The notes below the pieces were generated by a model. The model saw only the letters and a list, made by a program, of their open reading frames with translations, did not search any database and was not told where the DNA came from. Source: Tubulanus polymorphus (Eukaryota; Nemertea; Palaeonemertea; Tubulaniformes; Tubulanidae). From it: a stretch of DNA of 64,000 nucleotides. How positions within the stretch are numbered: the first letter of the stretch is position 1; each line of letters begins with the position of its first letter. The translations under genes were made by a program, and so were the position numbers. Shown piece after piece: positions 25,024-35,756 of the stretch. The stretch lies in contig NC_134028.1 of NCBI RefSeq assembly GCF_964204645.1, positions 17,327,153 to 17,391,152 of the forward strand, given 5' to 3'.

Positions 25024-28000
25024 TGGCCATAAGGTAATGTTTTTATACCATCATCTAAAATATGCCTTTTATCATCAAATTGATTCAAACTAGTTTTTTC
25101 AACTTCATTAATGTACATCTCGTGATCTTCTGATCTTAAACAATTCATTTTGTGTTTCATTACAATTGAGTTATATAAACACTTTATATAATCTTGGAAT
25201 TCTATATGTTTATCAACCACATGTTTTGTTATTCCTTTTAACTTTTTAGCTTCATAATCTTATGTTCTGTAACTATACATTCTACTTCTTATCCCAACAA
25301 ATTCAATCATTTCATCACCCCCTAATTCATCTTTAAACTTACCAGGAATCTTTTTATTATCATTGCTAAATAGTTCATGATCTTTGGGATAATTGCTAAA
25401 ATCAAAATGATGTTTTAATGTTTTTAAGTCTTTTGTTATGTCATTTGTCTTGATTTTTAGTATGTAGGCGTCCGTATTTTTGGCTATTAATGGAAATCCA
25501 CAGTTAAATGTACCATCTTCAGTTGATAAATCATAAACATAATCTGTTGGGTTATATATTTCAAATAAATCTTTAACTTCTTCAGTTAAATCTTTTTCTG
25601 TGTGGCTTAAATTAAAGCAATTTGGTTTAGATTTAATCAATCCAATATTCATATTGAAGCCTAATGAATTACATAATATATTTAACCCTGAAGTAGCAAC
25701 TTTTCCTTTCTGTGCAAAGGTTATCTTTTTATCCTTTGTAAATTTTTTAGCACCATCTGCTGCGTAGAATCCAATGAAGAACCATAATCTGGAACTATCT
25801 TTTCTTTAGTTGAAGTATTATTTTTAACTATTGCATGAATATAGAATTCATCATTATATTTTATAGCAAAATCTTTAGGATTGTTTACAAGTATTCTATA
25901 AACTGCTGTTGATTTCATATGATCCATGATTCTAAATGTTTTATGTGAATAAACTTCTTCACAGAATTTCTTAATTCTTTCTAATAATTTTAAGTCTTGA
26001 TTGCATAAATACTTACAATATTTATTACCCCAAACATAATTATACACACCTGCTGAACCATCTCCCATGAAAAATCCTTTGATAAAATATTCTTTTTCTT
26101 CTAATGTTTCGGGTTCTATGTTATAAGTATTATCAGTAATTTCATCAAATGACATATGATTCATTCTTTGGAAAAATCATTTATGTAATAATTCATCTAG
26201 AATTTTTATATCAGTTGGTTTTATTTCATCACCATTTCGTTTAATTAAACTATGATCTTCTGTAACATCTACAAACCCTAATTTAGTTCTAAATCTATAG
26301 ATTTTCTTATTTGTTTTATGCTTAATAATATTCTTTAATTTTTTCCACCCATTTCTTGTCCAAACATCCATTAATTCATTTATTTGTATTAATTCTTTTT
26401 CACCGTATGAAATATAACATTCATTTTGTTTTGGAATTATTTCTGATATTCTTCTTATCAATATTTTATCATTACATTTTAATAATATTGGGGTGTCAGC
26501 TGTTACAGAATCAAAATATAATATTTCAATATGCTTTTCCCCAAAAAGTGGTTGTAAAACATTATAATAAAAATCATACATTAATAATTTTGATACTTCT
26601 AAAACAGTTGAACCAATGAATATAGGTTTATTAAATTTCATTGACGTTCTTTTTAATTTAACTGCTGTTAAATAATCTTCAAATCTTTTATTTCCTAAAT
26701 GTCTAGGACTTGATTGTAAATGTCTTAATCTTTCAGAATTATTTACTAATTCAATATCATTTCCATTTCTAATATTTTCGCATGTTTTACCATAAAAACT
26801 ATTATTCATTAATTTGAAGAAATCTTTTTCAAAATCTGTTTTTGATATGGTTCTCAGTTGAGTATTGAAATCTATATATTTTTCTAACCACTTTGATTGA
26901 TTAAATTCAATATATCTATGTACTTTCTTTAATTTCATTCCTTGTTTTAGATAAAATTTTAACATTCTATAATGAACGATATAATTGTATTTATTATTTT
27001 GAGTAAGTATTAATTTTTCTGTAAAAACATGATCTTTCGGTTTTATTTTCTTCTGGTATTCACTTAAATAACTATCATCTACAGTTAAATGTTTTTGGCA
27101 ATAAGGTAAGTTTCTTGTTTTAAACTTTATATTTTCAGGATATTCTAAATCAACTACAAAGAAATAACCAATTGGTGCTTCATCTTCTAAACTCATAATT
27201 GCGCTTTCCCAATTAGTTTAATCATCATTTTCAACTTCTGTTAAGATAAAATTTTTATACGGTTGAGGTTGCATCATTGCCCAGCCATATAAATTATTGG
27301 CGTCAATATATAATAATTTATATTCATCATTTGCTTTAAAATATCTATCTCCCATAACACCACTAATTCCACCTCTAATTGATTTTTCAAATAATAAAAC
27401 CATATCTGGTTCCTTTAATAAATCTAATTCTACATTTGTATATTTTAAACCACATTGCCGGGGTAAACCAGAACTAGAGTAGCAATAACAAGGATCAACA
27501 TTAAAATGATTCAAATTAACTTCTCTAAATTTTTCAAATATGTCAGCCAATATCATAACATCTGATTTTAAATATAAATCAACTAATTCGCCATGATTTT
27601 TCATCTTAAAATGGTTCCAAATACCTAATGTTCTATTAAATACTTCGTCTTTCACATACTCCTCTTTTAATTGATCATAAAATTCTGTTACATTAAAATC
27701 ATTGTGTTTTTTATAAAATGAATAAGGAATTGCGCCTTTATATCTCAATAATTTAAAATCTTGTTCATTTGGATAATAATATCGAGTTATAACAAAATCA
27801 TTATCAACTAAACTTTTTGATAAATTATCTAATGAACTTGCTAGAAATCTATAAGAATCTAAAAATCTAATGCAACCAAATTGAAATGAAATATAATTTT
27901 CAGATGTTTTAGCTAATAGTTTAAAATCATATTTTCTTACATTTACACCATTCATAGCATTATATTCTTCTATTTCTTGCATAATTGTGCCCAATTTCCT

Positions 28001-30019
28001 TGATAATTGTTTTATAAATAGATGGGTATCATAGCCTGATAAATCATGAAATAATCTTGGAACGAAATTTACTTTTTTAGCTTGTAAATTACAATCTTCA
28101 TGAGCAGCTCCACGATATGTTGAATTTAAATGATCATGATCTCTAACTTTTTTATCAAATGAATAAAAACGTTTTTCACAATAACAACAATGAGTTGCAT
28201 AATTAAAATCAATTTCATCTTCTTTTTTCATAACTATTCTTTTATTTTTGTTTAATAATTTTGCAAAATCACTTTCTAATTCAATCATTTTATCACAAAA
28301 ATCATTAACTACATTTTCACCTCTAAAAGAAATATATTGACTTTCATATAACATAAGCAGCAGCTCTTTGATGAACTTTTTAAATTGTATTTATAATTGG
28401 TGGGTCTTGTGTTGTGTCTTCATTTAATTCATTTCCTTTATCCATTGATTTTAATAATTGCTTTTTGTTATATATTTCTTTTCTATCTTGATCAGTTAAT
28501 TCTTTATTCAACGATTCAAAATCCCCATAAATTACAAATGGAACAATGTTCTTATATGATTTTATGATTAGTAAATTTCAATTTATAATCTTTTTCTGTT
28601 GGCATTATCAATTTGCAAAAATCTTTATTATCACATAATTCTTTATGTTTTAATAATGTATTCTCAGTCATAAATTTAGATAAACATTTTCTACATAGAA
28701 AAATTTTATTATGGTGATCACTTTCTGTTCTAAAGAATAAATCAATTTGTTTTAACCACATATAATGTTCATTTTCATCTTTTTTGTAATATAACAAATC
28801 TATAGCATTTTAATCATCATAATATTCTGTTAAATATAAAGCTTCCAATGTATAATCTTTAATATTTTCACCCTTTGTCTTTGGTAATTGCATTAATTCA
28901 AATACATTTATTTTTAAATTATTAACTTTTTCTATTTTAGGAATCATTTTTATAGTTACTGGATATTGATCAATTTTATATAATGTTTCATATTTCCGGT
29001 AATTTGTTATTCTAAAACTATGCGTCATATCTTCTGTTGGGTGTAAACAACTAATAATTGACCATAGGAAACATTTATTATCTTCATTTTGAACATTTAT
29101 TACTGCTTTTGTTGTAAATGGTAATTTAATATAAGATGATGCTTTAATATCCTTTTCTGTTGTAAAGTTTGAATCATTTTTAAACATTTTATTACTTTTT
29201 GATGTTTTATTCCTTTTTGTATTGTAAACATTTAAATCTAAATATATAATTTCATTCAATGTTAAGCCAGAACCCTCAAAATATCTTTCTTCAATATGAC
29301 GTTTAAATTCATTAAATATTTTTTCTAACTTCTCTTTTATTTGTGATTTTGAAATTATTTCGTCAGAGTGTGTTTGAATATTATAATTCATTTTTTCTTC
29401 TGACTTTATAAATCTTACTTTCCCAGAGATACTAATTTTTGGATATTCAACATCTGTTATCAAATCTAGTATTTTTTCTATTATTTCATTAAATTTACTA
29501 TAATCTTCTATTGTTGTTCCTTTAAAAAATCTAAATATAATAGCTGCAGGACAAATTTTACTATGTAATGTTTCTAAAATTTCAATTGTATCTTTTATTT
29601 CTAGTGAATCAATATAATTTCTAACATTTTCCATGTAAGGTTTATTTGAAATTGATTTAGTTTTTGAAGTTGGTTTTTTTACTTGTTGAGGTTTATCATC
29701 AAAATAACCTTTTCCTAAAACATTATTACTCAAATTTTGGCGGTGTTTTTGTGATTCGAGATGTCTATTATAATTCCTTTTTACTATAAATTCATTACAA
29801 ACTTCACATTTTATTTCATCCACATTCATATTTTCTAATCTTTCTTTTCTTTCATTGGAATTTTCTGGAGTTTCAAAATCTATTACATTTTTTATATGAT
29901 TTGCAGTTTTTTCATGTCGTGATTTTTGGGATTTATCAATGTATTTTTTTACAATATTGACAATAATATTGATTTTTATTAACATTAGTGTTTTCTGGCT
30001 GGTGTTCATTCTCCCCCAT
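25020..30019 (-). pseudogene. polB: Polinton-type family-B DNA polymerase with intein (element 2)
   Basis: Domains in order: two C2H2 fingers (about 29950-29740); a Cys/His domain with NKCFLWSIISCLHP (about 29060) and EHYMWLKQIDLFF (about 28750); a third finger LCRKCLSKFMTENTLLKH; exonuclease motif I YGDFES (about 28520); RDHDHLN and RGAAHEDCNLQ; SGYDTHLF (exo II); YLKSDVMILAD (exo III); YIDANNLYGWAM (motif A); KLMNNSFYGK (motif B); motif C YFD/TD split by an intein at 25476-26509; then a C-terminal tail. Breaks: an A-run frameshift near 29950, a TAA near 28811, frame breaks near 28555 and 28370, TAA at 27218, TGA at 26177, a shift near 25760 and TAA at 25260. The start at 30019 lies inside the terminal repeat. 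Confidence 0.9.
25476..26509 (-). other. intein with LAGLIDADG homing endonuclease inside polB
   Basis: The host protein is interrupted between the Asp of YFD and the Thr of TDA. The insert begins with Ser in SVTADTPILLKC (splicing block A) and has GFVDVTEDHSLI (block B). It carries two LAGLIDADG-type helices, FIKGFFMGDGSAG (near 26070) and FIGFYAADGA (near 25770), and ends with YVYDLS, then FPLIAKN followed by Thr (blocks F and G, with terminal Asn and +1 Thr). The length of about 345 residues is normal for an endonuclease-bearing intein. One in-frame TGA (26177) and one frame break (near 25760) disable it. It is excised post-translationally in active copies; this insertion site is the classical motif C site of family-B polymerases. 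Confidence 0.92.
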
Positions 30020-30104
30020 TTATTAGGAAAAAAAATTACTTGTGGTGATGAGTGGTGTCTCGACCGCTCGACCTCTGGTATGAAAGCCTACTTTCCCAAT
30101 TACT
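30014..30104 (-). repeat. right terminal inverted repeat of element 2
   Basis: It is the complement of the left repeat, ending CCCAATTACT at 30104 before the TG microsatellite resumes. It contains the polymerase start codon and the signal in front of it. Confidence 0.95.
30017..30041 (-). promoter_or_regulatory. TIR-borne late-promoter-like signal, right
   Basis: Minus strand AGTAATTTTTTTTCC then TAATAAATGG, with the ATG being the polymerase start. It is identical in layout to the left copy, with one T fewer. Confidence 0.6.
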
Positions 30105-30117
30105 TACTGTGTGTGTG

Positions 30118-30161
<44 letters not shown>

Positions 30162-30170
30162 TGTGTGTGT
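30105..30170. repeat. (TG)n/(CGTG)n microsatellite, right flank
   Basis: It continues the TG-rich tract seen left of the element, in the same orientation, and marks the insertion site. Confidence 0.9.
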
Positions 30171-33100
30171 ATAAACTTAAAAACGCCCACTTAACGGGAC
30201 TTACATACGAGACCTGCAAATCGGGCCCTAGTGGAAGGGCATGTCTTTGAACTACCAATGAAAGTCAAATCGGTATAAAACCACCTGAAGAGACTATGTA
30301 TCACTTCAGTTAGTCGATGTATTGCTTTCCCTTTATGAAAATGACTTTTCCTTTCAGACCGATTTTTTGACCGATTGATTTGACTTCCGGGTATTGGTAC
30401 TCTTTATTAAAAAAAGAGTACCAATGTTGAAACAATAGTGGATGTTTAAATGAGCAATTAGCGACAGCTACGGCTTATGATCGAACCCCAAACAGTCCAA
30501 TGTGAAAAAATAATCCAACACACTTAGGATCGTCGGCAAACGGGGATATTTGTGAAATTCACATTATGTTTCGTGCACAAAGTACGTACTATTAATATTA
30601 ACCCTCCCCCCTTGGAAAGTATGTACGTTTTAGCTGACCCCTCCCCCTGTACGCTTTTGTACGGATTTTAAGAACCCCCCACCCCCCTACGGCCCTATGC
30701 ACGGCCCCTTAGAGATCCTTAGACCAACGAAATGATTATTGATGAACTAGTTAATTTTGGGCTTGGGTAATCTAAATAAAATGCCGCTGACACATAATGC
30801 AAGATTGCTGAGAATTCACAAATTGTTAGTACAGGCTAAATTTGTCACGTAAGAAAAATCATATCGTGACGTTGGCATACAATGGTGCGCGCCGATTGGC
30901 CGTTCCATCACGCAAATGCTTTAAAGATGCGGCTGGAACTGCATCCGAAAATCTGCATCCCAATTGTATCTCATTTTGGAGGTGTGTCATGCAGATATAT
31001 GTAGCCTATATACTTTAGTGTTACCCCATTATCCTGATGCTGTTTCATTGTTTGAGGCCATATTTTATACGGAAATATTATCTTGCAATTAAATGGAGAG
31101 ATAATTATTTAGGTCGTAACTTTTCTGCTTTCTTTTTCTTCTATTTCGTTTTTCATTGGTCATCGTTAGTAGTCAAAGCTTGCTCAATTCGAATCGGTCT
31201 ATCCCAGCTTGAAGCCAAAATAGATGCTGGTTCAGTCGGATTAATTAGTTTTTTCACCCGCTTTAAGAAAATTTGACTATATCGAACGTGCAGGTATCTG
31301 GATCCAGGAAATCTGGGTAGCCGCTCTATTTTTGTGACGGTACCGAATTGGCTGCAACGTGATTCCATTGCAGTTTTGATTCATTCATCGCTGATTTTTT
31401 AATACAATCTGGAACAATTCTAGAGGCCAAATGCTCGCAGTACTAACAGTGCTCACAGTTGATACTTTTTACTGATTCAAGAGGACCACAGACTTGTCAG
31501 TTTAAAACCAGTAACCATGGGTAGTGTATAAACATATAATGATTAAACATTATTATTTTCCAACAAATTTACAAAATTTTACTGTGTGCAATGGAGAAAT
31601 GCAACAATTATTGTGAGTACATTAATGCCTTCTTTCATTTTTCGTTAAATTCTAACATCTGGATAAATGCAAAAAGTGCAAATATTGAAGTAATGCTCTC
31701 TAATAATATGATTTGTTGATAGGATCATGTATCCGTAGTCGCGATAGCTTTAAATTAGATGAAAGTAGCAGAAATCCCTTGAAATAAGTGCAATATCATC
31801 AATATCAATATAATATCGATATCATCGAGCCAGATTCATCTTACGAAGTATCCTACCAGGCCTTCGTTATGCGACCGGTTGACGATTTTGTTAAACAAAT
31901 ATGCTGTTTCATGTATTGTTCATTTTGATGAAAAAGGTATGGCTGATTTATTGATGGATAGACAAATAAATGAATTTAAACTCGGATATTGCGAAATAAG
32001 TCGACGCTTTCGTAACAAATATATAGTCCACACTAATCTGATACAGTATTAGTGGGTCATGTTTTTATACGAAACTGATCCATAGGACCATTACACACAC
32101 ACACACATACACACACAGTCCCTCGAATATTGGGTTTTCAATGTGTTATAGCCCATTGCATGCCATTCCACATGATAGATAGAACGACCATTTGAGACCT
32201 GGGACTCAAGCACCAGCAGAGAATTCGGGGGCACGACAGTCCTTATTGCGTCTTGTATAAAACTTAAATAGCATACTGGTATATCGGGTACCCGGTATAT
32301 GATTTCGAGACCAACAGAACGTTGTGTTTCCTTTGTAATAGTCATCTCCATACACCCCCGATACACCACCAGCCTCGCACCCTCCGATACACCACCGGCC
32401 TCGCAAACCGCCGACGCTTTTCAAAAATATCGAACGCGAACGCCTAGCTACTCGATCAGGGACGTGCCACCTGCGACCGTAAAGCGACATGCCGCGCCAA
32501 TAATTGAATAACCCAGGACGCCATAGTAAATGTTATTCTGCATTTAAGGGGGGGGGGAGTATCAAATTAGTCCGAATTGCAAACAGCAGCATTTTGTTCT
32601 GAGGCACACATACGGTGACATTTAAAGCAGTTGGGATTTTCTGTGTACGGGTGACATTTTCATTACCAGGCGGATCTAGGAAATTTGGAAGAAAAGAAAA
32701 TGTATTTTTAAAAAAATTAGCTCTTATGGCCTCTAGAAAATTGGTCAAAGTGGTCAAAATTAGCTCTTATGGCCTCTAGAATTCATCTAAGAAGTGAATA
32801 TTTAATCACGAATCCCCGATGTCGGCTGTGTATCCTGATATTACTGTACGGTACATAATTTTATATATATTCATATGGTAGACTTTACTTACCTATTGGG
32901 ACCTATATGGTTTCATACTAAAAATTATATATTCCATAGATTTAACAGACTTATTGGGTGCCTCAAACTGCGGAAACATTATGTACAGGTCTATTGGGTC
33001 ATCACCTTATGAGTCCCAAGTTTGAACTGCTTATTCAAATTAGTAAATTAATCATTATTTCGAGTCAAAGTTTAATTGTAGTGACGACCCAGAAGTGGTT

Positions 33101-34347
33101 CTAATCTCTTAAGAATTACAGTGATGGAGCTGTCGTCATAATGACGATCACCTAATCGGATTTTACAATCTTAAAATTTCGTCTTGTACGTTTTCTGTAG
33201 CGCAGGTGATCAAGTCTTAGGATCAACTTCTGTCGCGAATATATCATTCGGCGTATATGGTTGTATTTATGTTGTAGTTTTCATTCATGGTTGTTGTATC
33301 ATATCAATCCATATAATTCATGTGATAATCCCTTTTCAGTACTGTACAGGTTGTTTACTAGATTCTATCCAATAGTTGTACAGATTTGACACAATGTAAT
33401 CTCAATATCATTTATATGAACGTATGGGCAGAATAAATCAGTGCTGTTATAGATCTTTCAACGATAAGGAAGTCTCGTCGTTCGTAGTCGTTTTCTCTCG
33501 GACCTAGGGAATTCTTTGGAGTCCTCGATAGTATGGACATTTTGACAAATGATTTCAAATATCAGAAGCCCAATGCGTTTAATGATTCAATTAAATGGTA
33601 TCGTGCTGATTGGATGAAAGTGGGGGTAAATCATTGTATTGTGATCTTATTCTTTTTGAATTGGTCATTGGTGGTCAATGGTCAATTTATGAATCTTCAA
33701 TGGCGAATCTTTTCTAGTTTCACACCAAACGCGGTATATCGTTCTCATGTTCGTGAAATTGTAATTCGTCAGTAGTGGTCAGTGTTGGTCAGCTTATGAA
33801 TTTGCAATGATGAATACTTGGTAGTTTGTAAACAAACATGGCTTGAGAAATTTCCGATATTCGAAGTCTGAATCGTTCAGACTCGGGGATCATATCTCAA
33901 TTGGTCAGTTTCTGACTATCACGGTGTCAGCATTGTGGTCGATAGCTTATATGAAACATTTGGAGATAACCAACGAAGGGGCCCAAAAGCACCAGCCAAT
34001 TTCCAGTGATGTGATCCAAAAAATGCCCTACTGAAAAAAGCAGTCTCTCAATTGGACGAAACCAAATCGCACAGGAAAATTAATTTAGAAATTGTCGACT
34101 AGTAGCCACAGGCACTGGTTTTTTCTACGTAGTCTCTCATTTCATATCATAAGATTTCCCCCGTTTCAAACTGTTGAGTTTATTAGATAATATTAAACAG
34201 ACATATTGGGGCCCTCAGTAATAACTAATATATTTCTTTTGATATTTGTACCTATCTGTTGGGTCCATCAAACAGTTAGTTTTCTGTAGTAACTAATATA
34301 TATCACATGATACATGATTGTACCGATCTATTGGGTCAAATATGGTC
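30171..34347. other. host DNA without recognised genes; small repeats
   Basis: A perfect inverted repeat with 12-base arms lies at 30394-30424 (TTGGTACTCTTT facing AAAGAGTACCAA). A CA microsatellite lies near 32092-32120. Degenerate copies of a unit containing TTATTGGG-type words occur near 32870-33010 and 34185-34350. The 33530-34150 segment is a copy of a dispersed repeat that recurs inverted at 42650-43260. No credible coding region was seen. Confidence 0.5.
33530..34150 (+). repeat. dispersed TGGTCA-rich repeat, copy 1
   Basis: It is related in inverted orientation to 42650-43260 (shared blocks around SDVIQK- and NWTKPNRT-like words in translation and around CAATTGGTCAGTTTCTG in DNA). 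It includes several GGTCA words. No known family. Confidence 0.55.
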
Positions 34348-35756
34348 TTATATCAAACTTATACATTCCGAATGTACCCATATGGAAGACTTTAATGCCT
34401 CATTCACATCCTCTTTGCTTTGCTTTGAAACTACTAAATTACTCACTATATCTTGGAGTGTTGTATCTGCAATATGCAGAGCGTTCCTATAGTCGTTTAA
34501 TTTATGTTCATCCCACTTTATTGAAGATATTCTTTTAGCCGGAGTTCTACCTTTATCTTTGCAATTCACTCGGATTGAGGCATGAATTACAGAGTGGTCA
34601 GAAAATGCCGTTGGGCATGACACATCAAATACACTTAAAACTTTCAGTGCTTGTTCATTAACAATAATATAGTCGACCACACTTTTGCCATTAGCATTTA
34701 AGCAGGTTACCCTTCCGCGCCCTCTATCACCGAATGCTCTACCGTTCATAATATAAAGTCCACTTAACTGGCAGAGTTCAATTAGCTTTCGACCATACGA
34801 GTTGGCCTTTTTATCTTCGGACACTCTTTGCTTATCTATACTATCATAATCGAATAATATATCTGTGTTTTTTATATTGATATATTCATCAAGGTCTGTC
34901 TCAAGTTGTATTACATCCTCACATAGGTCTTTTGTCCCACTATTCAAATCTCCCCAGATCCACACTAGTGCATTAGGGTCACTACTGTAGATCTCAGCCA
35001 TATTGCTTTCCAGCACCCTGAACATATCTACATCATCGACGTCGCGCCTAGATGTACCTTCAGGCATGATATAAACATTGCAAATATACATATCAGCTCT
35101 TAGTTGAAAAAAATTCTTACATAATTATATCCATAAGATATCAGAATGGTTATTCTTATATACACTAATGCCATTTTTTAACTCATTCTTAAAATAAAAT
35201 GCTATACCACCAGAATTTCTTCTAGCTCGTCTTTTCTTTGTTCTCGTTGAGCTAATACATGTATACCCTTCCATATCATATTTCTTAATGTTTTTTGTTT
35301 CAGCCCACGTTTCTATCAGACAGTACAGATGATATCTAGATCAGCAAGTAGACTATGAAAGTCTTGTGTTTCCCATTTATAGTCGCTTAGGCCCTGGACG
35401 TTCCAAACACCTAATTTTAACTGACGGGTGGCCGCAACCTATTCATCGTTCGTCTGCGGCATGAGTGGGTCGATTGAAATGTGCGGTATATTTACGCTAT
35501 CCAAGTCAATTAGAGGTGCTACTTCAACCAGTATTTGATTTTGATCATTTTCCAACGTTTCGAGTGGCGCCGCGGTGGCACTACTCGGTGGTTTTTGTAA
35601 CCTAGGGTCCCTTGTTTTATGAGTATCCACTGGTTTCCTGCTGGTTTCTGTAGGTGCCTGTGGTCGGGGTACCACATTATCATTATCTCTGATGTTATTT
35701 TGTCTAGGCTTCGGTTGCCTACGTCCTGGAATTTGCTTGTTTACAGCCGTATTCAC
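34348..35756 (-). pseudogene. LINE ORF2 fragment: AP-type endonuclease domain
   Basis: It begins by overlapping the ORF1 stop, then has a TAG near 35439 and LKLGVWNVQGLSDY at the start of an APE-like endonuclease. Further conserved blocks are WIWGDLNSGT (catalytic Asp), SVVDYIIVNEQALK and FSDHSVIHASI (catalytic Asp-His). Another break lies near 35095-35320. The RT domain that should follow is absent: the sequence ends in unrelated DNA at about 34340, so the element lost its 3' part. Confidence 0.8.

Larger units (their letters stand above)
12827..30104. mobile_element. Polinton/Maverick-like element 2, complete with TIRs (17.3 kb)
   Basis: Both ends carry AGTAATTGGGAAAGTAGGC in inverted orientation, and between them lie the hallmark Polinton genes: family-B polymerase, retroviral-type integrase with chromodomain, packaging ATPase, major capsid and penton-like proteins. 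Most genes are on the minus strand; the small gene at the left end and the VLTF3-like gene are on the plus strand. A 6-bp target duplication is not evident, because the flanking microsatellite would blur it. Genes carry in-frame stops and frameshifts, so the copy is probably inactive, although several ORFs are intact. The element is much more AT-rich than its surroundings. Confidence 0.95.

Noticed and set aside
23675-26179. Reassignment of TGA as a sense codon
   Set aside because: TGA interrupts some frames, but TAA stops and frameshifts do so too, and intact genes end normally, so decay explains it.
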